A stretch of 64,000 nt of DNA. Source: Comamonadaceae bacterium M7527. GTDB lineage: Bacteria; Pseudomonadota; Gammaproteobacteria; Burkholderiales; Burkholderiaceae_C. The translations under genes were made by a program, and so were the position numbers. This document shows positions 34,935 to 43,845 of the stretch, one piece after another. The stretch is taken from assembly GCA_021044545.1 (NCBI GenBank), contig CP087990.1, positions 930,001-994,000 of the forward strand, in the 5' to 3' direction. Within the stretch, counting starts at the first letter, position 1. Each line of letters starts with the position of its first letter. Under the pieces are notes generated by a model, which saw nothing but the letters and a program-made list of their open reading frames with translations, was not told the origin of the DNA and ran no database searches.

Positions 34935-35720
34935 TTATAGCCCGTTTACAAAGCGCTTGTCAGCCTTGCTGAGCAGACCTGCCGCATCGACTACGGCCAA
35001 CACATCAGGACGTTTGCTAGCCGTGGCTTGCAGGCTTGCCTCGCGCCTGTATTGGGCAATGGCTTGGTGGTTGCCTTGCAGCAATACCTCGGGCGGTCTA
35101 AGCCCTTGCCACTCTTCTGGACGCGTGTAGTGGTCGCAATCCAGCAAGCCATCAATGCTGGGGTTGAAGCTGTCTTGCAAGTGGCTTTGCTCATCGGACA
35201 ACACCCCGGGCTGCAGCCTGGCAATGGCATCCAGCAAGGGGATGGCGGCCAACTCACCGCCAGACAACACAAAGTCACCCAAACTCAATTGGTGAGTGAC
35301 GTAGCGGTCAACAAAGCGCTGGTCTACGCCCTCATAGCGGCCGCACACCCACACCGCATCGGCTGCGGGCTGCGCCCAACTGGCCACCAAGTCATGCCTG
35401 ATCCGTTGGCCCTGAGGAGAAAACAACACCACCGGTAAATCTTGGACTGGACTGTCACCCGCTTGCGGGTCTAAAGCGGCCAGGCCTCTGTCCGCGCGAA
35501 TGGCTTGCAATGCGGCAAACAAAGGCTCAGCCAGCATGACCATGCCAGGGCCACCGCCAAATGGCCTGTCGTCTACGCGTCGGTAGTTGCCGCTGGCAAA
35601 ATCGCGCAGCTGCCACAAGCGCACATCCACCTGCCCCGATTCAAACGCGCGCCTGTTGATGCCGTGCGCCGTAGTGGGCGCAAACAGCTCAGGAAACAGG
35701 GTAATGATGTCTAAGCGCAT
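34935..35720 (-). CDS. trmD: tRNA (guanine37-N1)-methyltransferase
   Basis: Methylates G37 next to the anticodon and prevents frameshifting; essential in most bacteria. The 261-residue SPOUT enzyme shows RLDIITLFPELF, FGGGPGMVM and the knot region CGRYEGVDQRFVD and LSLGDFVLSGGELAAIPL. Normal length. It lies 30 bp after rimM in the ribosomal operon. Confidence 0.97.
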   Translation of the reverse strand: MRLDIITLFPELFAPTTAHGINRRAFESGQVDVRLWQLRDFASGNYRRVDDRPFGGGPGMVMLAEPLFAALQAIRADRGLAALDPQAGDSPVQDLPVVLFSPQGQRIRHDLVASWAQPAADAVWVCGRYEGVDQRFVDRYVTHQLSLGDFVLSGGELAAIPLLDAIARLQPGVLSDEQSHLQDSFNPSIDGLLDCDHYTRPEEWQGLRPPEVLLQGNHQAIAQYRREASLQATASKRPDVLAVVDAAGLLSKADKRFVNGL

Positions 35721-35750
35721 GGTTTTATGTGCTGCTGAGTTGGCTACAAC

Positions 35751-36350
35751 CTAATCGTAGTCGGCCAGCCAGTCCACTGTGATGCGCTGATCTGACAAGC
35801 TCACCGCGTCTATGTACTGCGCCACAAACGGGATAAGCCGCTGCAGCTTGGGGTCATCGGTAGGCGTTTGTGTGATGCACAGCACGGCTTGCGGGCCTGT
35901 AGACAACATCTCTTGTACACGCCCCAACACCTCACCCTGGCGGTTCACCACCTCGCAACCAATGAGGTCAACCCAGTAAAACTCGTCGTCTGAGGCCACC
36001 TTGGGAAACTCAGCGCGACTCACCCAAACCTCAGCACCCCTTAGTGCATGCACTTGGTCTCTGTCGTCTATACCCTCAAAGTGCACCACCAATGCATCCG
36101 AGTGCGGCTTGCATTGGTCTACCGCAATGCGCACACAGCCTTCAAAAGCCTCAAAGCCCTTTGCGTAGCGCCCAGTCGGGGCTTGCAAGTACCAGGTTTT
36201 AGCGCCCAGCAACACGTCGGCATCAGCGCTGTAGGGCAACAACTTGCTCCAGCCCTTGACACCCCAAGCGCCTTGCAAGCGTCCCAGCGCCACGCCGTCA
36301 TCAGGAACAGCGGCACGCATCATTGCAGTAGGGGCAGTGTTGGGGGTCAT
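35751..36350 (-). CDS. rimM: Ribosome maturation factor RimM
   Basis: Binds S19 and helps assemble the 30S head. A 199-residue protein: GRLQGAWGVKGWSKLLPYS starts the RimM N-domain, and DDEFYWVDLIGCEVVNRQGEVLGRV begins the PRC-barrel domain, followed by LIPFVAQYIDAV. The first 15 residues are poorly conserved, so the true start may be internal. Located between rpsP and trmD. Confidence 0.95.
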   Translation of the reverse strand: MTPNTAPTAMMRAAVPDDGVALGRLQGAWGVKGWSKLLPYSADADVLLGAKTWYLQAPTGRYAKGFEAFEGCVRIAVDQCKPHSDALVVHFEGIDDRDQVHALRGAEVWVSRAEFPKVASDDEFYWVDLIGCEVVNRQGEVLGRVQEMLSTGPQAVLCITQTPTDDPKLQRLIPFVAQYIDAVSLSDQRITVDWLADYD

Positions 36351-36394
36351 ACAGTGGCGGGCAATCAGGTGTTGTGGTGATTAAAAGGCAAACG

Positions 36395-36426
36395 AAAAAA
36401 AAGCGCACACACCCTTGGGTGCGTAC
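36395..36426 (-). terminator. Attenuator-like hairpin between rpsP and rimM
   Basis: GCGTACGCACCC / GGGTGTGTGCGC (two mismatches) with a two-base loop, followed on the minus strand by eight T residues. Inside the operon it would act as a partial terminator so that S16 is made in excess of RimM and TrmD, a differential expression known for this operon in E. coli. Confidence 0.7.
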
Positions 36427-36451
36427 GCCCTTTTACGCTTGCGCGTAGCTG

Positions 36452-36712
36452 TTAAGCGGCCGCTTTGGCAGCTTTCGCGCCTTGCTTGATCAAGCGGCTC
36501 ACAGTGTCTGAAGGCTGTGCGCCTACTGACAACCAGTGGGTCAAGCGGTCTTGCACAATACGCAATGGCTCTTCAGCACCGCGCGCCATCGGGTTGTAAA
36601 AACCAATGCGCTCAAGGTAACGGCCATCGCGGCGGTTGCGCTTGTCAGCAGCAACAATGTTGTAAAAAGGGCGTGCTTTGGAGCCGCCGCGGGAAAGTCG
36701 GATAACGACCAT
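36452..36712 (-). CDS. rpsP: 30S ribosomal protein S16
   Basis: An 86-residue protein beginning MVVIRLSRGGSKARPFYNIV with DKRNRRDGRYLERIGFYNP, the S16 signature. It leads the rpsP-rimM-trmD-rplS operon. A near-consensus promoter lies at 36821-36850. It is normal in length for Betaproteobacteria. Confidence 0.98.
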   Translation of the reverse strand: MVVIRLSRGGSKARPFYNIVAADKRNRRDGRYLERIGFYNPMARGAEEPLRIVQDRLTHWLSVGAQPSDTVSRLIKQGAKAAKAAA

Positions 36713-36820
36713 GATTAATCCTTTGGGTGGGGCATGCGGTTTGTTTGCATGTTCCGTAAATTTTCAAGCGGTTGAGAACACGACTGGCCACCCGGCCAGC
36801 GAAACGCCACGAAACCCAAG

Positions 36821-36850
36821 ATTATAAGCTAGTTTTTGCGCAATCTACAA
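36821..36850 (-). promoter_or_regulatory. Sigma-70 promoter of the rpsP operon
   Basis: TTGTAG (-35), 18-bp spacer, TATAAT (-10) on the minus strand. Transcription would begin near 36813, leaving a leader of about 100 bases before rpsP. Confidence 0.7.
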
Positions 36851-36958
36851 GCCGCCCAACCAGCGCCATGGCACAGCCAACGCCGAGGGCATACAAGTTC
36901 ATACACAATGACGTCTTTCAATCTGCGCCCCAGTTTTTGACCTCCCCCGCTTTAGACC

Positions 36959-37489
36959 ATGCAACCCACTACCGTCAGACCCAGCCAAGACAGCGACCTG
37001 GACGCCATTACGGCTATTTACGCCCACCATGTGCTGCACGGCACCGGCACTTTTGAGACGGACCCACCCACGCTGGCCGACATGACGCAACGACGAGCTG
37101 ACGTATTGGGCAAAGGCTTGCCCTATTTGGTCGCTGAGCAAAACGGCGTGGTGCTGGGCTTTGCGTATGGCAACTGGTTTAAACAGCGCCCGGCCTACCG
37201 CTTTAGCGCTGAAGATTCGGTTTACATCGCGCCCGGCCATCAAGGCAAAGGCATTGGCAAATCCCTGATGGTGGAGTTGCTCGCACGAATGCAAGCCAGC
37301 GGCATACGCCACGTCATGGCCGTTATTGGTGACTCAGACAACGCCGGCTCCATAGGCTTGCACAAGTCCATGGGCTTTGTGGAGGCTGGACGCATGCACT
37401 CTTGCGGCTGGAAATTTGACCGCTGGTTAGACATCGTGCTGATGGAACGCACCCTGGGCGACGGCAGCAGCACAGCGCCAACAGCCTAA
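36959..37489 (+). CDS. GNAT N-acetyltransferase (phosphinothricin-acetyltransferase-like)
   Basis: A 176-residue acetyltransferase. The pattern DLDAITAIYAHHVLHGTGTFE is typical of Pat/Bar/YncA relatives, and the acetyl-CoA motif APGHQGKGIGKSLM is at about 98-111; VIGDSDNAGSIGLHKSMGF follows. Likely acetylates a small amine or amino-acid analogue. It starts the plus-strand pair with the TM2-like gene, 27 bp apart. Confidence 0.86.
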   Translation: MQPTTVRPSQDSDLDAITAIYAHHVLHGTGTFETDPPTLADMTQRRADVLGKGLPYLVAEQNGVVLGFAYGNWFKQRPAYRFSAEDSVYIAPGHQGKGIGKSLMVELLARMQASGIRHVMAVIGDSDNAGSIGLHKSMGFVEAGRMHSCGWKFDRWLDIVLMERTLGDGSSTAPTA

Positions 37490-37516
37490 TTTCAGGCACA
37501 CCAAAACCAAGAACTC

Positions 37517-38026
37517 ATGACTCAAACGACTCTCACTCAAGGCTCCCGCGTCAAATCAAAAACCACAGCCGCATGGCTGGCCTTTTTGTTTGGCGTGTTT
37601 GGCGCGCATCGCTTTTATTTATTTGGCTGGCGCGACGCCTGGGCCTGGCTCACACCCATACCCACTGTCGCCGGCTGGATAGGCCTGATGCGCTTTAACA
37701 ACATCGGGCAAGACGACACCGCTGCGTGGGTGCTGCTACCTGTGCTTGGCATGGCCGTGGCTGTGGCGTGTGCTCAGTGCATTTTTTACGCACTAATGAA
37801 CCCAGAGCGCTGGCAGCGCGTGTACAACGCCAAGGTACAGCCCGCACTTGGCGAAGACCACGCCAGCGGCCTTACCAACTGGCTGAGCATGATTGCACTG
37901 GTAATGGCCTTGATGTGTGGTTCTGTGAGCTTTATGTCCAGCCTGGTGATGAGCTTTCAAGCCTACTTTGAAAGCCAGGTGCAAGCCGCCAGAGCCATCA
38001 GCCAGGGCACTGACTTAGGCAACTAG
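37517..38026 (+). CDS. TM2-domain-like membrane protein
   Basis: A 169-residue protein. KSKTTAAWLAFLFGVFGAHRFYLFGWRDAW near the start matches the TM2 motif (alanine-rich helix, then GAHRFYLG-like turn). Two or three more hydrophobic segments follow and the C-terminus (SFQAYFESQVQAAR) is amphipathic. Function unknown. Its last 12 bases overlap the convergent AEC permease. Confidence 0.75.
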   Translation: MTQTTLTQGSRVKSKTTAAWLAFLFGVFGAHRFYLFGWRDAWAWLTPIPTVAGWIGLMRFNNIGQDDTAAWVLLPVLGMAVAVACAQCIFYALMNPERWQRVYNAKVQPALGEDHASGLTNWLSMIALVMALMCGSVSFMSSLVMSFQAYFESQVQAARAISQGTDLGN

Positions 38027-38968
38027 CCAGGCCAGAGCGCCCATCACCATAGGCAAGGTCAGCATGCACACGACCGTGCCCAAGGTCACGCCAGTCGCCA
38101 CCAGGTCTTGGCTTTGGCCGTAGCGCTGCGAGAAAATAAATACATTGGCGCCCGCTGGCAAGGCAGCGCACATCACCAACACGGCCACAGCCATTGGCGC
38201 CAACCCATAGGCCCAGGCGCTCAGCCCCACTGCAAGCGGCAACAACAACAGCTTGATAGCCAACATGGGGATGGCTTGCACCATTTGGCTTTTGCCACCC
38301 TGGTAAAACGTGGTCGCGCCCAGCATGACTAGCGCCACCGGACCAAACGCTGAGGCCAGCAAACGCATGGGCTGGTCTATCACCTGGGGCAACACCAACT
38401 CTGTTTGCGCAAATAACAAGCCACAAAAAATAGGAATAGGTACAGGGTGCACCACCGATTGGCGCACCGCTTTCAACACCCCACGCCACAAGCTGGCGTT
38501 TTGCGCCGAGTTGGCTGTTTGCAAACTCAGCTCAGCGGCAATGGTGCCTACGGTGAGTAAGACCATGGCGTGCACAGCCACTACGGTTAGCAAAGTCACC
38601 AAACCATTAGGCCCAAAGGCCAGACTCACCAACGGAATGCCAATCATCACCGTGTTGGAAAACACGGCGCCCAAGGCCCATGTGGCACTGGCTACGCTGG
38701 CACCACGCCACCACAACACCACGGCAAATACCAATAAGGCGGCAGTGAAGTAAGCAGCTATGGGCGCGAGGTCTAGTTGCTCAAGGTGGGCATTGGCCAT
38801 GGTGCGAAACAACAGGGCCGGCATAAACAAATAAAACACCACTTTGGACAAGTCAGCAATGGACGCCAGCTTCATCCAGGCCATACGCGCTGAGAACCAA
38901 CCCAGACCAATCAGCACAAACACCGGTGCCAAGGCCAGCAGCAACTGGGTTGAGTCAAGTACGTTCAT
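38015..38968 (-). CDS. AEC family (auxin efflux carrier-like) permease
   Basis: A 317-residue protein with ten hydrophobic helices in two halves; it shows FSNTVMIGIPLVSLAFG and PAGANVFIFSQRYG, both typical of the AEC/malonate-transporter (MdcF-like) family. The substrate may be a dicarboxylate but is not known. Its stop lies inside the TM2-like gene. msrA lies 18 bp upstream on the same strand. Confidence 0.86.
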   Translation of the reverse strand: MNVLDSTQLLLALAPVFVLIGLGWFSARMAWMKLASIADLSKVVFYLFMPALLFRTMANAHLEQLDLAPIAAYFTAALLVFAVVLWWRGASVASATWALGAVFSNTVMIGIPLVSLAFGPNGLVTLLTVVAVHAMVLLTVGTIAAELSLQTANSAQNASLWRGVLKAVRQSVVHPVPIPIFCGLLFAQTELVLPQVIDQPMRLLASAFGPVALVMLGATTFYQGGKSQMVQAIPMLAIKLLLLPLAVGLSAWAYGLAPMAVAVLVMCAALPAGANVFIFSQRYGQSQDLVATGVTLGTVVCMLTLPMVMGALAWLVA

Positions 38969-38986
38969 TGTTTGAGGCCTGTTGCC

Positions 38987-39559
38987 TTAGGCCACAAATT
39001 GTTGGTGAGTCTTTAAAAACTTCTCTACTTTTGGGGCCACTACAAAGGCGCAGTAGCCAGCGTTGGGGTTGTTGACAAAGTAGTTTTGGTGGTAAGCCTC
39101 ACCGGGGGTGTAGCCATCAATCATCGCCAGCTCGGTGGTGATGCGCCCTGCCAGCGCAGGTTGCGTCAATTGCATGTCATCCATCACGGCTTGGGCCTGC
39201 GCCAATTGCTCCACTTGCGTGGCGTAAATACCGCTGCGGTATTGCGTGCCCACGTCGTTGCCCTGACGGTTTAGCGTGGTGGCGTCGTGCACGTCAAAGA
39301 AAATGTGCAGCAACTGCTCGACACTGATGATGCTGGGGTCAAACGTGACCAGCACCACCTCGGCATGACCTGTTGTGCCGGTACACACTTGCTCGTAGCT
39401 GGGGCTGATAACGTGGCCGTTGCAGTAGCCAGACTCCAGACCCACCACGCCGCGAACGCGCTGAAAAACCCCTTCAATGCACCAAAAGCAGCCGCCACCC
39501 AGTGCAAGTTGCGTGAGGCCTTGACTGGCTTTGTTAAGCGTGATGTGCTTGGTATGCAT
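38987..39559 (-). CDS. msrA: Peptide methionine (S)-S-oxide reductase
   Basis: Repairs oxidised methionine in proteins. The catalytic GGCFWC is at residues 21-26 with the nucleophilic first Cys; TTGHAEVVLVTFDP and GYTPGEAYHQNYF complete the pattern. 190 residues, normal. It probably shares a transcript with the AEC permease. Confidence 0.95.
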   Translation of the reverse strand: MHTKHITLNKASQGLTQLALGGGCFWCIEGVFQRVRGVVGLESGYCNGHVISPSYEQVCTGTTGHAEVVLVTFDPSIISVEQLLHIFFDVHDATTLNRQGNDVGTQYRSGIYATQVEQLAQAQAVMDDMQLTQPALAGRITTELAMIDGYTPGEAYHQNYFVNNPNAGYCAFVVAPKVEKFLKTHQQFVA

Positions 39560-39616
39560 AGTGGGCTCCGGTGCTGGTGTTGGGTTGCAAGGTGGGACAT
39601 TATTGCCAACTTGGCG

Positions 39617-40540
39617 TCAGCGTGTGTCGCCGTCCACACGCGGCCACGTTTGCAAAAAGGCATTCAAGGCCTGGTGTGCGCGGTGACTGCGCCACACGCA
39701 GTGGGTGTGGTTAACAGGCAAGCTGTCCAGCAGCGGCGCAAACACAACACCCGGCACTGCCGCGCCAGCCAGGGCTTGCGGCACGATGGCCACGCCCTGG
39801 CCTTGCGCCACCAGACTCACCACACTCAGCCAGTGCCTCAACTCATGTCGCACAGTCGGTTCCCAACCTGCTTGCGCACAGCTGTGCGTCAGCGCATCGA
39901 AGTAGTCTGGTGAAACGGCTCGTGCCACGCACACCAAAGCACTGTGCCCAAGCGTGGTTAAGGAAACGGCTTTGGCTTGCAGCAGCTGCCCGCTTTTTGG
40001 CTTCAGCGGCTTGGCCATGGGGTGATTGGTGGGCATGCACAGCACAAAGGGCTGGCTGGCGATCACGCGGCTGTCCAGGCCAGGCGGCACATGGGTGGTG
40101 TGCACAAAACCCACGTCTATCCGATCTTGTCGCAAAGCGTCCAGTTGCTCGGCAGAGCTGGCCTCCAGCAAACTTAGCTTGAGCTGTGCATGGTCGCGCT
40201 GAAACGCCTGCAAGCGCTGCGGCAGCTGCATATGCAACATGCTGCCCACAAAGCCCACACGCAAACTGCCAGCCAAGCCCTGGGCCACATCGCGTGCATC
40301 ACGCGCAGCTTGTTCGGCTTGGGCCAACAACGCCTGCGCCTTGCTCAAAAATGCCACGCCTGCTGCGGTCAGGCGCACGCTGCGGCTGTCCCTGTCTAAC
40401 AGCCTTGCACCAACAGAGGCCTCGAGTTGCTGCATGTTCAGGCTCAGCGGCGGCTGCGAAATGGCCAAGCGCTTGGCAGCTCGACCAAAGTGCAGCTCTT
40501 CTGCAAGCACCACAAAGTAGCGCAGGTGTCTGAATTCCAT
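39617..40540 (-). CDS. LysR-family regulator, probably of the divergent gcdH
   Basis: A 307-residue LTTR. HTH at about 2-60: MEFRHLRYFVVLAEELHFGRAAKRLAISQPPLS; the rest is a periplasmic-binding-like effector domain (GSLRVGFVGSMLHMQLP). It is divergent from glutaryl-CoA dehydrogenase, as GcdR-type regulators are, so control of glutarate/lysine breakdown is the natural proposal. An inverted repeat that could be its site lies between the two genes. Confidence 0.87.
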   Translation of the reverse strand: MEFRHLRYFVVLAEELHFGRAAKRLAISQPPLSLNMQQLEASVGARLLDRDSRSVRLTAAGVAFLSKAQALLAQAEQAARDARDVAQGLAGSLRVGFVGSMLHMQLPQRLQAFQRDHAQLKLSLLEASSAEQLDALRQDRIDVGFVHTTHVPPGLDSRVIASQPFVLCMPTNHPMAKPLKPKSGQLLQAKAVSLTTLGHSALVCVARAVSPDYFDALTHSCAQAGWEPTVRHELRHWLSVVSLVAQGQGVAIVPQALAGAAVPGVVFAPLLDSLPVNHTHCVWRSHRAHQALNAFLQTWPRVDGDTR

Positions 40541-40554
40541 GATTTAAATTAAAT

Positions 40555-40592
40555 ATCAATAAATACCTTTTCTATATTAGACATATATTGAT
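40555..40592. promoter_or_regulatory. Candidate LysR operator between the regulator and gcdH
   Basis: ATCAATA at 40555-40561 and TATTGAT at 40586-40592 form a 7-bp-arm inverted repeat with a 24-bp spacer, in very AT-rich sequence about 15-50 bp from the regulator start. LysR sites are usually closer (T-N11-A), so this is only suggestive. Confidence 0.35.
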
Positions 40593-40639
40593 CTAGGCGC
40601 AACAATATCCAGCATCGCACCTTTAAAGACAACAACACC

Positions 40640-41827
40640 ATGAAACCTCAATTCAACTGGCAAGACCCTTTGCATTTGGCCGACAGCCTCACAGACGACG
40701 AGCGCGCCATTGCCGATGCGGCGCACACGTTTTGCCAGGACAAACTGCAAACCCGCGTGCTCATGGCCGCACGCAACGAGCACTTTGACCGCGACATCAT
40801 GAGTGAGTTTGGTGAAATGGGCTTGTTGGGCTGCACCATTGAAGGCTACGGCTGCGCCGGACTGAACTATGTGAGCTATGGCCTGGTGGCACGCGAAGTA
40901 GAGCGCGTAGACAGCGGCTACCGCTCAGCCATGAGCGTTCAAAGCTCGTTGGTTATGCACCCCATTCACGCCTACGGCAGCGAAGAACAACGCCAAAAAT
41001 ACTTGCCCAAACTAGCCACTGGCGAATGGGTAGGCTGCTTTGGCCTGACAGAGCCCAACCACGGCTCAGACCCCGCCAACATGGACACCAAAGCCACACC
41101 GGTTGACGGCGGCTACGTGCTCAAAGGCGCGAAGATGTGGATTACCAACTCACCCATTGCCGACGTATTTGTGGTGTGGGCCAAGTTGCAAGGCGTGGCA
41201 CAAGACCAGTCTGCCATTCGCGGCTTTATTCTTGAAAAAGGCATGAAGGGCTTAAGCGCCCCCAAGATAGAAGGCAAGATGAGCTTGCGCGCCAGCATCA
41301 CCGGTGAAATCGTCATGGACGACGTATTCGTGCCGGCCGAACAACTGCTGCCCAATGTCCAAGGCCTCAAAGGCCCCTTTGGTTGCTTGAACAAAGCCCG
41401 CTACGGCATTGCCTGGGGCGCTTTGGGAGCGGCCGAAGACTGCTGGACACGTGCACGCCAGTACACACTAGACCGCCAACAATTTGGTCGCCCACTGGCA
41501 CAAAACCAGTTGATTCAAAAAAAGCTGGCCGACATGCAAACCGAGATCACATTGGGCTTGCAAGCCTGTTTGCGCGTAGGCCGTCTCATGGACGAAAACC
41601 GCGCAGCCCCAGAGATGATCAGCCTGATCAAACGCAACAGCTGTGGCAAGGCCCTGGATATTGCCCGCATGGCACGCGACATGCACGGCGGCAACGGCAT
41701 ACACGACGAATACCACGTGATTCGCCACATGATCAACCTGGAAACCGTCAACACCTACGAAGGTACGCACGACGTGCACGCCCTCATTTTGGGCAGGGCG
41801 CAAACGGGGTTGCAGGCGTTTTTTTAA
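40640..41827 (+). CDS. gcdH: Glutaryl-CoA dehydrogenase
   Basis: Oxidatively decarboxylates glutaryl-CoA to crotonyl-CoA in lysine, hydroxylysine and tryptophan breakdown. The 395-residue acyl-CoA dehydrogenase shows CFGLTEPNHGSDPANM, MWITNSPIADVFVVWA (glutaryl-CoA-type), FGRPLAQNQLIQKKLADM and TYEGTHDVHALILGRAQTG with the catalytic Glu. Length and motifs match GcdH rather than general acyl-CoA dehydrogenases. Divergent from its LysR regulator. Confidence 0.94.
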   Translation: MKPQFNWQDPLHLADSLTDDERAIADAAHTFCQDKLQTRVLMAARNEHFDRDIMSEFGEMGLLGCTIEGYGCAGLNYVSYGLVAREVERVDSGYRSAMSVQSSLVMHPIHAYGSEEQRQKYLPKLATGEWVGCFGLTEPNHGSDPANMDTKATPVDGGYVLKGAKMWITNSPIADVFVVWAKLQGVAQDQSAIRGFILEKGMKGLSAPKIEGKMSLRASITGEIVMDDVFVPAEQLLPNVQGLKGPFGCLNKARYGIAWGALGAAEDCWTRARQYTLDRQQFGRPLAQNQLIQKKLADMQTEITLGLQACLRVGRLMDENRAAPEMISLIKRNSCGKALDIARMARDMHGGNGIHDEYHVIRHMINLETVNTYEGTHDVHALILGRAQTGLQAFF

Positions 41828-41858
41828 AGCCCAGCCTGCTCAGTTGCATGGGCGCTTA

Positions 41859-41884
41859 GCAAGCTTCAAGGCGCAGGAGCTTGC
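41859..41884. repeat. Hairpin after gcdH
   Basis: GCAAGCT / AGCTTGC arms with a 12-base loop just after gcdH. There is no T-run, so it may be only an mRNA-end stabilising structure or rho-dependent region. Confidence 0.4.
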
Positions 41885-41947
41885 ACCAGCTTTACCCAAA
41901 CATTACAAAACTGCCACACAGACGGCCAGCGAGTTGATGTATATTAT

Positions 41948-41961
41948 TGACCAATCGGTCA
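41948..41961. promoter_or_regulatory. TetR-type operator upstream of the efflux operon
   Basis: TGACC-AATC-GGTCA, extending outward as TTA(T/A)TGACC on both sides with a single mismatch. It resembles the TGACC-N4-GGTCA-like sites of AcrR/TetR regulators. It sits 6 bp before the tetR ATG and beside a TATATT at 41940-41945 that could be the -10 element, so a bound repressor would block transcription. Confidence 0.75.
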
Positions 41962-41967
41962 TTAATT

Positions 41968-42675
41968 ATGTCTCAACCCGCATCCAAGCCTACCAAGCCC
42001 AACAAGACACCTAGCACAGACTGCCCCATGCTCGCCACTGTGCGCCATGCCATGGGCCGCAGTCGGCGCAAAGAAGCCAGGCCAGCTGAAATTGTCGAAG
42101 CCGCACTGGCCGAATTTGTTGACAAAGGCTTTGCGGGCGCGAGTGTACAAACCATAGCCAAGCGCGCAGGCGTCTCCAAAGCCACCGTGTTTGTGTACTT
42201 TGAAACAAAGCAAGATTTATTTAAAGCAGTGGTGCGCACCAACTTGTCTGCGCCGCTTGACACCTGGCGCAACCTGACGCGCAACCACACGGGTAGCACG
42301 CGAGAGCTGGTGGTGATGTCGCTGCACCAGTGGTGGACAGATGTGGGCTCTACACCGGCGGCAGGCATCAGCAGGTTGCTGATGCAAGAGGCAGCCAATC
42401 TGCCTGAGCTGGCCGAGTTTTACCAGGCCGAAGTGGTAGAGCCAGGCATCGCACACATGCACTACATCTTGCAGCAAGGCGTTGACAGAGGCGAGTTTCG
42501 CGCCACTGATCTCAACCTCACGTGCATGAATATCTTTTCTCCGCTGTTGTTTTTGGCCATGTGGCAACAAGCCATGGGCGACAAGCACCCCATTTGTGGC
42601 CCAGCGATAGAGCCACGCGCCTTTATAGACAACCACGCCAGCCTCCTGCTAGACGGTATTGCCAACCCCGCCTGA
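41968..42675 (+). CDS. TetR/AcrR-family repressor of the downstream efflux pump
   Basis: A 235-residue regulator. HTH at about 45-80 (FAGASVQTIAKRAGVSKATVFVYFETKQDLF); the C-terminal half is a ligand-binding/dimerisation domain with LLMQEAANLPELAEFYQAEV, as in AcrR-like proteins. Starts at ATG 41968, but the operator lies only 6 bp upstream and the first 28 residues are low-complexity, so an internal ATG (42028 or 42052) could be the true one. It leads the tetR-MFP-RND operon; autorepression is likely. Confidence 0.85.
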   Translation: MSQPASKPTKPNKTPSTDCPMLATVRHAMGRSRRKEARPAEIVEAALAEFVDKGFAGASVQTIAKRAGVSKATVFVYFETKQDLFKAVVRTNLSAPLDTWRNLTRNHTGSTRELVVMSLHQWWTDVGSTPAAGISRLLMQEAANLPELAEFYQAEVVEPGIAHMHYILQQGVDRGEFRATDLNLTCMNIFSPLLFLAMWQQAMGDKHPICGPAIEPRAFIDNHASLLLDGIANPA

Positions 42676-42705
42676 CCACAACCATTCACACACGTTCGAA
42701 ACACC

Positions 42706-43833
42706 ATGCGCACACTCTTTTCGTTTAAATGGATAGCCTTGGCCTTGATAGTGGCCGGCTTAATCTTTGGCATTGCGCGTGCATTGGTCGCACGCAGCAA
42801 CCAACAAGAGCAGGCCCAAGTGGCCGCTGCCAAACTGCAAGAGCCCACTGTTTACAGCCTGGCGCCCGCAGATGTGGTGCGCGCGCGCGCCGGCACACTC
42901 AACACCAGCGTTGCCATCAACGGCACTGTGCAAGCGGTTCAAGCCGCTACGCTAAAGTCCAACGTGGTGGGTGCGGTTGAAAAAGTATGGGTACGTGAGG
43001 GCCAGTTGGTGCAAGCTGGCCAAGCCCTGGTGCAGCTGGACACACAAGACGCACGCGATCGGGCCGCACAAGCTGCCCAGCAAACCAAAGCCGCGCTTGC
43101 GCAGCTGAGCTTGGCGCAACGCCAACGCGACAACAACAAAGCCTTGGTAGACAAAGGCTTTATCTCCGCCACCGCCTTGGCCACCTCAGACACCAACTAT
43201 GACGCCGCGCAGGCCAACCTGGAGGCCGCACGTGCCGCACAAGCCATAGCGCAACGCGCTTTGGGCGACTCAACCATCAGCGCTCCTTTTGCAGGCCAAG
43301 TCACGCAACGCCATGTCAAAGTGGGTGAACGCGTCGCCGTTAACGCCCCAGTGGTTGACCTGGTTGACACCTCGCAACTAGAGCTGGAAGTGGCGCTGCC
43401 CATTGCCCAAGCCAGTAGCGTTAGCGCAGGCCAAACTGCAACATTGCAACTGGAGAGCACACCACAAAAGGTGAGCGCCACCGTTGTGCGCATCAATGCA
43501 GCGGTGCAAGCCAGCACGCGCAGTGTGGCGGTTTACTTGCGCTTGCCCACCAACAGCGCGCGCGTGGGCGAGTTTGCAACCGGCCTACTGACCACTGGCG
43601 CCGTTCAGGGCGTATTGGTGCCGCTAGATGCGGTGCGCAACGACCAACCTACGCCCTACGTACAAGTGGTGCACGACGGCGTGGTGCAACACATAAACGT
43701 GCGCTTGCAGGCCACTGGCCAGTTCAATGGCCAGGCATTTGCCGCCGTTAGCGGCATAGCTGCGCAAGAGGTGGTGCTGACAGCAGGTGCCGGCTTGATT
43801 GCCGCACAGACTGCGGTTTCTTTGGCTGAATAA
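42706..43833 (+). CDS. RND efflux periplasmic adaptor (membrane fusion protein)
   Basis: A 375-residue MFP. N-terminal anchor (about 8-28), then the biotinyl-lipoyl-like half motif KVWVREGQLVQAGQALVQLD, an alanine/glutamine-rich coiled hairpin (85-165) and the GDSTISAPFAGQVTQRHVKVGERV beta-barrel segment. It links the inner-membrane pump to an outer-membrane channel such as TolC. It lies 30 bp after tetR and 12 bp before the RND gene. Confidence 0.92.
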   Translation: MRTLFSFKWIALALIVAGLIFGIARALVARSNQQEQAQVAAAKLQEPTVYSLAPADVVRARAGTLNTSVAINGTVQAVQAATLKSNVVGAVEKVWVREGQLVQAGQALVQLDTQDARDRAAQAAQQTKAALAQLSLAQRQRDNNKALVDKGFISATALATSDTNYDAAQANLEAARAAQAIAQRALGDSTISAPFAGQVTQRHVKVGERVAVNAPVVDLVDTSQLELEVALPIAQASSVSAGQTATLQLESTPQKVSATVVRINAAVQASTRSVAVYLRLPTNSARVGEFATGLLTTGAVQGVLVPLDAVRNDQPTPYVQVVHDGVVQHINVRLQATGQFNGQAFAAVSGIAAQEVVLTAGAGLIAAQTAVSLAE

Positions 43834-43845
43834 GCGGTACGCATC

